Of a stretch of 64,000 nt of DNA, positions 34,926 to 64,000 are shown one piece after another. The position numbers and the translations under genes were made by a program. Position 1 is the stretch's first letter. Each line of letters starts with the position of its first letter. The notes under the pieces were generated by a model, which did not search any database, was not told the DNA's origin, and saw only the letters and a program-made list of their open reading frames with translations. This DNA is from Saccharina japonica (Eukaryota > Sar > Phaeophyceae > Laminariales > Laminariaceae): contig MEHQ01000218.1 of assembly GCA_008828725.1 (NCBI GenBank), forward strand, positions 146,618 to 210,617, in the 5' to 3' direction.

Positions 34926-35151
34926 AAACAATAATCTGGCGGTGCGTGTCGCGAGTCCAAACAACGAACAATAGCTTAAGGCTGTCAAAGAGTGAAGTAT
35001 TCACTCGGCCGAGTCACTCAGGGAAGCTGAAAACAAACACCTAAGTATGACGCCCGCCGCTAACGTAGCCCCAGTCACATGATAGGATAATAGACTCTCG
35101 CATCTCTGTAATGCTGAGACCCTCCCGCTTCGGCTTTCACCGACCAGGCAA

Positions 35152-35870
35152 GGGGGGGGGGGGCGTACTCATTTGTTGCTTGCCTTAGTCATTAGACCAT
35201 TGACCACGCATCCCTTTCGAGACAGAGCACCGTTCCTACTCCTAGCAGAGACACCTCCAACACTTGGGCGCTCATTACGTTGTTTCCATATATTACATAG
35301 TTTTTTTTGCTAATCGTATATCCTTCTAGTTTCGCCGCCTGTGGCCACCATCTATCTCCTAGGATAGCGATCGTCTTTTCGCTACTATCTAGAGTACCAA
35401 ATTTCTCCATATCGCATTCGTCTATTTTCCTTATCTCCTCCTCTAACACATGATGTTCCTCCTTGCACATTTCACATTCTCCCACTTTGTGAGTTCTACT
35501 ATGTATTGATTTGCCACAAGGGCACATCTGTGCATCTACTTCCTCCTCCTTCCGGCTACTGGTATACCCATTTCTTCTTTCTGGCAGGCCCAGGCCCCCT
35601 ACACGAAACCGCAGTTTCGGCGTTTTCGCGAAGTCCATTTGGCCGTGCAAATACGTTTTCATTACTATCCCTTCTCTTAACCCCCGTATATCTCAAAGTG
35701 CTCCTTCCTTTTCACCTTGTTTCTTAGCGCTAACCTTTCCCTTATTGATATCCTTTATTTTGCTTCTGTCTTGTACCCCCCCAACTTCTCTATATGGACA
35801 GCGTCTCTTTTCGGTCTCCTCCCATATTTGCTCCCATATGTTCTCGACTACGCTATCACACCTTCTTGGG
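35152..35870 (-). mobile_element. 5'-truncated LINE copy, 3' part
   Basis: On the minus strand this encodes the same C-terminal region as 31160-31860: FRVGGLGLPERRNGYTSSRK, then CPCGKSIHSRTHKVGEC and SSEKTIAILGDRWWPQAAKL. It begins at a C run (G on +) and GAGTACG end. It is truncated at the position equivalent to about 31166 of the other copy. Confidence 0.85.
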
Positions 35871-35915
35871 GGGCGTCTCATTGGTTGCTTGCCTTCGTCA
35901 ACTGACCACTGACGC
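35868..35915 (-). mobile_element. Second LINE 3' tip
   Basis: GGGGGGCGTCTCATTGGTTG, CTTGCCTTCGTCAACTGACC resembles the terminal 45 bases of the LINE, placed directly beside the truncated end of the copy at 35152. Two insertions thus lie head to tail. Confidence 0.6.
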
Positions 35916-36354
35916 AGTACCGTTCATTTATGCATGTAATGAACTCTACATAGGTCATAGTGTTTGGCGGGATACGCAGTAGTCGATCCGCTTACAATAA
36001 ATCCTTAGGTGCCGCCATGCGTATTATGCGACACTCCACTCTCCCTTGAGCAAGCTGAAAACAACGCGATTTTGTTCGTGAAAGCGAGCGCTTGTTGATG
36101 ATACCGAATGCCAGCATACGTTTGCCGATTCTGTTCAGCTTGTCACGCCCATTCGTGTATGCACCCCCTCCCCTCCGCCTTCTAAATATGCCTGCCCCCC
36201 TTCCATTCGCAGACTAGACTGCCCGTTTGCATATCCGTCAACATGAACGGATACTTCCCCGTCAGCATCATCAGCTGAACCCGGGGCTCCACATTGTGAC
36301 TTCGTAGCTTGTTTTAAATGCAGATGGTTGCTGTGGCTTTCGTTGGGGAACATA
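35916..36354. other. Non-coding, no confident gene
   Basis: Short frames only; none has recognisable residues. Confidence 0.35.
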
Positions 36355-36391
36355 TGATATGATATGATATGATATGATATGATATGATATG
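36355..36391. repeat. (ATATG)n microsatellite
   Basis: About seven tandem GATAT pentamers. Confidence 0.95.
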
Positions 36392-36699
36392 GCATAATAA
36401 GAAACGATTAAGTTAATTGCCTCGATCCACCACAGCCAACTTGAAGCAACATAAATACGAAGCCGCAGTAACCCGTTCGTCAACGAAACGACCGCTGTCA
36501 GCAGTAAACAGACTTTCCGGTACATAATACCGATTCCGTGACTGATACATTAGGCGCCAACTGCATGCTGCGCCCTTGTCCGCCCTACTTGTTTCCTCCT
36601 GCACACGCGCAGCAGACTTCCCGCCAATACCCGGTATACAGAATAGTAGCCCCCGACAGGAAACGCTATGTTATCGCTCTGCCTGGTCTCCTTATTCCC

Positions 36700-37214
36700 T
36701 GCAGGCTATGGGACCCACTGCCATGGAATCCCCCATGAGAGTCCCATGAAAGTCCAATCGAAATAGAGCAACACCATAGGTAGTGAGGCCCCGTGGAAGT
36801 CCCATGAGACCCCAGTCATGGCTGTCTCGCGGGAGTACCATGGAGGATCCATGGGAAAACCATGGGAAAACCATGGGAAAAACCATGGAAAACCCATGCG
36901 GAAACCATGGGAGATCCATGGGAGTTCCACGGGCCGGCACCACCAACCCATGAGAGGCTCACCGAAGTCCCATGGGAGTGTCGTGGAAGGTCTTTGGGGA
37001 CGCTGTAAATGCAGGGGGTGTCTACGTATGGAAGTCACAATAGAGACTCATGAGAGCGCCCCAGTGAAGACCGACGAGGGAAACACAACTATGGGAGCAC
37101 TTCAAACCCATGGGGCGGGGCATGGGACTCTCGTGGGACTCTCATGGGATCACAGCGCTGCCCCAGGTGGGGCTTACAGGGCTGCCCCATAGGACTCTCA
37201 TAGGACACTCATCA
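36700..37214. repeat. CCATGGG-rich satellite, block 1
   Basis: Words such as TCCCATGGGA, AACCATGGGAAAACCATGG and GTCCCATGAGA recur every 10-30 bp in both orientations. Derived frames encode alternating MGLPW or HGKPWE residues. Confidence 0.85.
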
Positions 37215-37480
37215 GACGCGTGCTACGATAGAGACAGAGGTATACCTTTTTTTGGCTGAAACGTTTTCCGAATGGTCGGGCACCTTAACCCAAAATCGTC
37301 GGACTTGAACAATTCTTGTGGCGTAATATTTTTCATCATAGAGTCGGGTCATGGACTTGCTCATCGGGTAGCACTTTTTATTTCCCTGCAAAACCTATTT
37401 TTCGGCGACGTATATATGGAGCTCCTTAAGTTATAGGAGCCCAGAAAAAAAATGGTTGCACCTCTATCGTAGCATGCGTC
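37215..37480. mobile_element. MITE, ACGCGTGCTACGATAG family, 4-bp target duplication
   Basis: Left end GACGCGTGCTACGATAGAGA, right end GCACCTCTATCGTAGCATGC. Flanked by ATCA on both sides. Inserted in the CCATGGG satellite. Confidence 0.85.
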
Positions 37481-37615
37481 ATCATGGGTGGGTTTGCAGA
37501 GCTCCCATTGAACTTCCATGGGACTGACAAGGGACTCCCGCGGGCCTTCCATGGGACTCCCATGGAAACACAGTGATTGCCAAGGGTACTCTCATGAGGC
37601 TCCCATGGGCTGGCA
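37481..37615. repeat. CCATGGG-rich satellite, block 2
   Basis: A short satellite block left between two MITE insertions. Confidence 0.8.
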
Positions 37616-38004
37616 GACGCTTGCTACGATAGAGGTATAAACCTTTTTTTGGCGGAAACATTTTCGGACTGACTATACCTTTTTTTGGCTGAAAAAATTT
37701 CGGGCTGACTATACCTTTTTTTGGCTGAAACATTTTCGGGCTGACTATACCTTTTTTAGGCTGAAACATTTTCGGACTGACCTATTAAAGGCTCCTTAAA
37801 CCAAAATCGTCGGAACTTCATTCTTGTGATGCAATATATTTTGTTTTTTTTATGTTTGGGCCATGATGGGATTTTCCATCCGGTAAAAAGGTAGTATTTT
37901 TGTTTTCCTCCAAAATCGCTTTCTTTTGGTTGTGAGGTTTAGAGAGCTCCTCAAGTGGCCACCCTTATGAGGCAAAACGGTGCACTTCTACCTTACCATG
38001 CGTC
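37616..38004. mobile_element. MITE, same family, with internal 36-bp repeat
   Basis: Left end GACGCTTGCTACGATAGAGG, right end CTTCTACCTTACCATGCGTC, flanked by GGCA on both sides. Inside, 37640-37785 holds four units of a 36-bp repeat (CTATACCTTTTTTTGGCTGA, then ACATTTTCGGGCTGA), which expands the copy to 389 bp. Confidence 0.85.
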
Positions 38005-38975
38005 GGCAGTCCTCCCAGAGGGGTCTCCGGTGGGACTTCCATAGGTCTTCCATGAGTTTTCGACATCACAAAGGATATCCGTGGAAGGCTCATAGGAGGC
38101 CCATGGGGGTCCCTACTTATGGGAGACCCATGAGAGCACTGTACTAACCCATGGAAAACCCAAGGGGATTCCATGGGTCAAACCCACGGGAGGCCCATGA
38201 AACCCCCATCGGAGTCCCATGGAAATCCCAGCCATTGGCAACCCATATGAGACCCATGGAATCCCGACCGGTATGCCCTCATGGGTCTACCATGAGGGGC
38301 TCGTATGGGACTTCCATGGGATGATGATTCTCCCGTGGGTACCCCGTGAGACTACCACGCGTTTGTAGTGCTGGCCCATGGGTCTTACCACGGGACTCCC
38401 ATGGAGCCCCCATGGTCTACATTGCTTCGCATTGTCTGCTCTGCTTACTGCACTGAGCGTAGTATCTCTGTGTCGTAGTTTTGTTACCACAGAACTGGTA
38501 CCTTTTCAGGATGAAGAATCGGCACGAACACTGGGTGTGCTGGATGTCGACGGGTAGAAAGGAAGGTTTAATGTGAAGAACACACACACATTGCTTCGAT
38601 GGGACTCCCGTGCGACTCCACATGGGTCTCGCATGCGATTAGTGCTGACCCTTGGATTCCCATGCATGGGTCTCCCACGGGTTTATAGTGCTGGCCCACA
38701 TGGAACGCGCATGGGTCTCCCATGGAACTCCCAAAAGTCTACATTATTAGGTGTATGGTGTATAGTGCTGGCCCGTGGGCCTCCCATGGGACTCCCACTG
38801 GATAATAATGCTTCCATGGGACTCCTGTGCGTATATCTCATGGGGTCTCCCATGGGCCTCCTATGGGCCTCCGATGTGACCCCCATGAGATCATAGTGCT
38901 ACCATGGATGGGACTTTATAGTTGAGAATCGCTTGGGTGAACCGTGGGATTCTCGCAGGACTCCCATGGTGTAAG
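38005..38975. repeat. CCATGGG-rich satellite, blocks 3 and 4
   Basis: Blocks at about 38005-38420 and 38595-38975, separated by about 170 bp of ordinary sequence. A longer unit containing TATAGTGCTGGCCC followed by CATGGG recurs near 38370, 38684 and 38760, and again near 40800. Confidence 0.8.
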
Positions 38976-39063
38976 GCTTCGGAAATCAAGCCACCATACA
39001 TCTAGCGTGATGTTTTCAACCGATGTGGTTTTTTAACGAACATCAGGGAATGAAACAGCCAGG

Positions 39064-40133
39064 TAGGGGTGCTACCCGCCGGGTACCCGCCATGAACGGG
39101 TACTCGCCACGAACGGGTACCCGCCAAATTCTGACGGTCGGACTCTGACTCGTCACAGGGTAACCCGGATTTTCAGGGGACAGGAACCGGGTCAACCGGG
39201 TACCGGGGTACCCGGGTACCCGGGTACCCGGACAGCATATGACCCCGCTTACGGTCGCCAAGCGGGCCTGACAAAAGGAGGATAGGGCTCGTTTCGATTA
39301 CACATCGCTGAGAGAACTACAAGCGTGAAACGGTATCCGGCATTGCAGCCTTGCATAGGAGTTTGAACCATTATTGTTGCTACGTGAAGTTCTTCGTCGT
39401 CGGGGTGTCAACCGTAATAAACAGACTGCCTGGGCCACGCTGTAGCATGTAGTCCCGGAATCATCTTGTATGTGTAAAATGCGTTTGGTCAGGCGTTGTT
39501 TTTGGTGATACATCGCCAAAATAGAGTCCGTGGTCACAGGACAAGCTCCAATAATTACAGCAATTATGGAGCTGAAGGATATATCCCAGGAAAAAAAAAA
39601 ACGAAAATCGCCCTCTACTAAAATACATACCTGAACAATGAATAATGAACCAAGTGCACTTCTACATTCAAGTGTACGTACAATAGCAGTACAGTAGCAT
39701 ATCAGGCATACTGCTGTAAAACAGTGTTGCGTTGGATCGTTTGCGTACTTGAAGGGTTCCTGGAAGTGTGTTCAGGCGTGCTGGCCCCGGGGACACCTTG
39801 CTAACTCGGGCACCCGGGTACCCGGCATTTTTTGTTGTTGATTTTTTGTTGAGCTGGGTACTCGGGTACCCGGCATTTTAATTGTTGATGTGGTGTTCCC
39901 ACATGTAAGCAGGCACTGGAACCCCAAAACTATGTTGAGCTGGATCGTTTGCGTGTTTGAAGGATTTCTGGAGGTATTCCCAGGCAATTCTGACCACGGG
40001 GACACGTTGCCATCCGGATACCCGGCCCGAAAATCTCGGCGGGTTTTGGGGGACACGGACCTGGTGGCGGGTAGTACCCGTCCGGGTAAACCCGCCGGGT
40101 ACCCGGGTAGTAAACGAACGGGTAGCACCCCTA
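39064..40133. mobile_element. GGGTACCCG-rich element with hAT-like ends
   Basis: The left end TAGGGGTGCTACCCG is matched by CGGGTAGCACCCCTA at the right. The subterminal regions (39075-39235 and 39800-40120) are packed with GGGTACCCG and GGCGGGT words. YAGGGGTG ends with GGGTACCC subterminal repeats resemble non-autonomous hAT elements. No exact 8-bp target duplication was found and no transposase is present. Confidence 0.5.
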
Positions 40134-41159
40134 GAAACAGAAGAATGACTGTTGTTGTTGTTGTTCTTGTGTCTTGTTATACCTGGTATAAATATAGACT
40201 GTATAATAAATAGCGGTAAATTGCAGACAGATAGATATATGCAATGGCCCGAAGAGGTCGTGCATGGGTGTATTCTCCATTTATTTGGTAATAAATTAAT
40301 TGTGAACGTTTAGATAAAAAATGTAGCATAAATATGGAGACATCTTGTATGTAGGATTTTTCCCCAGGTGTAGGAGGTTCAGTGTATTTGTGGCAGGCTA
40401 GGGAAGAGGGCAAGAATTAGACTGCCTCAACCCTATCTATGCTCTAACGCCCTAACCTATAGCCCTAACGCAATGGTTGGAGGTATGCGTACCGTGGCTG
40501 AAAACAAACACGAACAATAAGTAGAACGCAAGAAAACTACAGGCAGTACTGGCTTTTCTTGATGTCTTACATTTTTTCTACTTTATTATTTTCGATCCTT
40601 CGGGGTCCGATGCGACATTACTACTACTGTAGTACGAGTATATCTCTATATTTTTCACACATTTTTCTTTGCACCTGACTAAGCTTTTTTTGCCTCCTGC
40701 CTGGACCATGACGGCTAAGTGAGATCCATCTACCCATCCTCGTGCGGCAGCCATACTCGGTGCACGAATTTTCCCAGTACATGGGATTTCCATGGGTTTA
40801 TAGTGCTGGCTCATATCATACAACTCCCATGGGCCTCCCGCGGGGATCTCGTGGGTTATCGGGAATCCCGTGGGGTATCCCGCTCCCACGGGAATCTCGT
40901 GGTTATCCCGTGCAAGGCTCAGGAAAGGTGCGCCAAACCACACATATATATATACAATGTTCATCGTCGGGGTCGATAAAGTCACAGCCTCTCTGTTAAG
41001 CTTTTCGCCACAGTATGTTACGCGCTTGTTCACTGCTAACTACTTCCCTTCACAGTCACTCAGGGTGCGCACAATGCGGGTCGCCACTATTAATAGTATA
41101 CCACAACAACTAAGAAGGGTATTTCCTTCTTGCGTCTCGCACGGGGCTGCACTCTTCTG
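40134..41159. other. Non-coding, includes CCATGGG satellite block 5
   Basis: Block 5 lies at about 40775-40925 (GGGATTTCCATGGGTTTATA and GGGAATCCCGTGGGG words). No gene recognised in the rest. Confidence 0.5.
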
Positions 41160-41169
41160 TACCAGTCCA

Positions 41170-41232
<63 letters not shown>

Positions 41233-41243
41233 CACTACTACTG

Positions 41244-41280
<37 letters not shown>

Positions 41281-41286
41281 AGTTAG
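41160..41286. repeat. (TAC)n microsatellite
   Basis: About 40 tandem ACT/TAC triplets with a few substitutions. Derived Tyr or Leu runs are artefacts. Confidence 0.95.
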
Positions 41287-42596
41287 TACTACTATTAATA
41301 CTACTACTAAAACAGTGTTACGCCGTGGTCCAACCTCTTCGAAGTTTACTCATTTCACCTGGGGGGTGGGGTTGCCCTTGGCTTGTTTTCCCTTTCCTGC
41401 GCGAGGTGAAGCTCGGCCCCCCGGTGCGCGCCTAGGTTTCCAATGACTGGCCATCATCATAAGATGCAGCCGTCCGAGCCAACTCCGACATCCCCTTCGA
41501 TCCTGTCGGCGTGCTTGCGCGCCCACGCGTGACCCAGAATATTACACTTTACTCCTAGAAAACAGCAGTGTACTGACTGCAGTACTACTATTTACTGCAA
41601 TAAGACGATGTACTTTTCCTGCTACTTACTGGTGTACAGCAGTACCCATACATCGCGCTCTCTGCTGCTGCTGTGTGCGCTAGTGCCCCCCGTGTCTGCC
41701 TGGCTGTTACCAAACACAACAGAGTGTGATGCTCTCGTGGTGGATCAGTTCTTGCTCGTGGAACGAAACTCGTACGTAGCGATTTGAAAAGGCTAAAAAT
41801 CGTCGCCCCCCCACGCGGGATCTGCCAGGCCACAACAGAATCGCTTCTGCGGAGGCTGGGGCTCGAAGGACCCGTCATGTCTATGGGCACAGTCCTGGGG
41901 GGCTTGGGCACGCCCCAAGAAGAGGGGAAACAACAAAGAAAGCGAAAAACGGCACAAGCACGACGCGGCCGTCCAGCGCCGTCCTGTATGCGCGTGAACT
42001 ACGTACTGCTTGGTTGGTGCTGAAAATGAGCAACGTGTGAAAACAACACTGCAGAATGAATATACGTACAAAATGTACCACTCTCCTCTCTGTGATATAA
42101 CACCAGACATTCGTGTCGTGAACTAATCTTGGTGTCTGGTGCCCTGGTACCAGATAGATATTATACTGATGATGTAGCTAAACGTCAGCGCAGTAGACCC
42201 GCCGTGTGGCATCTGCGCCCTGCAACCCGCAACAAACAGGCTCCAACTTCTCAAAAATATCATTTGATAAAAGGGCTTTATGCACAACATTTAGGCGTTC
42301 TTGCAAAGGGAGTGCGAAAAGACAAAAACGGCGTCTGTTTTCGGTGACTTTCGTGGTTTCCTTTGTTTTCTCGTTTTTTTTTCCGTTAATTTCCGTTTTC
42401 GGTTCAATTTTTTACGGAAATGGGAAAAATATTTCGAAATTCGAAATTTCTGAACTTTGATTTGATGTGGAGTGTCGCATCCAGAGCAGCAGGGTCCCGA
42501 TCGCCCAACACTCTGGCTCGTTGGTGCAAGGACAAGACAAGCAGGCGGCTTTTTATCTATTGTCTGTGCGCAACGCGCACCGCAACAGCAGCGACC
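41287..42596. other. Upstream region of the calpain gene
   Basis: The 5' UTR and promoter should lie here, but no TATA-like or initiator element can be fixed. A frame at 41784-42023 (+), rich in G, R and K, has no recognised domain. An in-frame ATG at 42420 would add 59 residues to the calpain N terminus. Confidence 0.4.
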
Positions 42597-63836
<21,240 letters not shown>

Positions 63837-64000
63837 ACCTTTTTGTTTCCATCAGGCCAGCCGGTCGGTCGGTCGGTCGATCGGTCGGGTCGACTTGTTT
63901 TTTCTTCTTCTGCCGTGTGTGTGGAGACTTTTGGTCGAAAGACGCAAACTCGCATCATTTTGTAGCCTTTGGGGGGGGGGGGGGGGGGCCCCCCGTTTTC
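63837..64000. other. 3' flank of the calpain gene
   Basis: Contains a GGTC tandem (63864-63888) and ends in a G run. No AATAAA signal was seen within the window. Confidence 0.5.

Noticed and set aside
36413-36604. Minus-strand frame with NRYYVPESLFTADSGRF
   Set aside because: Protein-like composition but isolated, short and without splice sites or a recognised family.
41784-42110. Overlapping open frames upstream of the calpain gene
   Set aside because: Neither strand shows a known domain or plausible initiation and splice context.

Overview
This window is nuclear DNA from an intron-rich, repeat-laden eukaryote. There are no prokaryotic operons, and almost all long open frames are simple-sequence artefacts. 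Two genuine multi-exon host genes can be assembled on the + strand from short exons with phase-compatible splice sites and introns of roughly 0.8-5 kb. The rest is retroelement debris, MITE-like DNA transposons, minisatellites and homopolymer tracts. The combination of a calpain, a Chlamydia-type PMP beta-helix protein, a DIRS-type tyrosine-recombinase retrotransposon and an APE-type LINE would fit a stramenopile alga (possibly brown-algal-like). That placement is an inference from gene content, not proof.

Layout. 1-4.1 kb: a decayed DIRS-like retrotransposon (reverse transcriptase, RNase H, tyrosine recombinase). 4.2-11.2 kb: non-coding sequence with a SINE-like element, hairpins and a TACTCGGAGTA satellite. 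11.7-23.4 kb: a six-exon stretch of a PMP-repeat (GGAI/FxxN) beta-helix protein gene. Its introns hold a four-unit 564-bp tandem array and several dispersed repeats. 23.9-24.3 kb: a GA microsatellite and a sequence gap. 24.6-28.2 kb: a large imperfect inverted duplication. 28.2-31.9 kb: a broken LINE (endonuclease, reverse transcriptase, C-terminal zinc-knuckle-like region). 32.3-38 kb: a cluster of one MITE family, LINE 3' ends and CCATGG-rich satellite. 39-40.1 kb: a GGGTACCCG-rich element with terminal inverted repeats. 42.6-63.8 kb: an 11-exon calpain-family cysteine protease gene (about 460 residues). A predicted membrane segment lies at its N terminus and a cysteine-rich tail at its C terminus.

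The calpain locus contains a near-perfect 3.6 kb tandem duplication (about 48.26-51.85 and 51.85-55.44 kb) covering exons 4 and 5. It is bounded by a single N and looks like two overlapping contigs placed side by side, although a true in-frame exon duplication cannot be excluded. Its introns also carry a three-level nest of DNA transposons (61.96-62.45 kb), a Harbinger-like element with TTA target duplications, interstitial telomere-like CCCTA repeats and many minisatellites.

The most unusual genome-scale signal is that the LINE and a SINE-like family share a related 3' end, and nearly every copy abuts a run of C (sense strand) instead of A. I found no convincing novel defence, biosynthetic or regulatory system.
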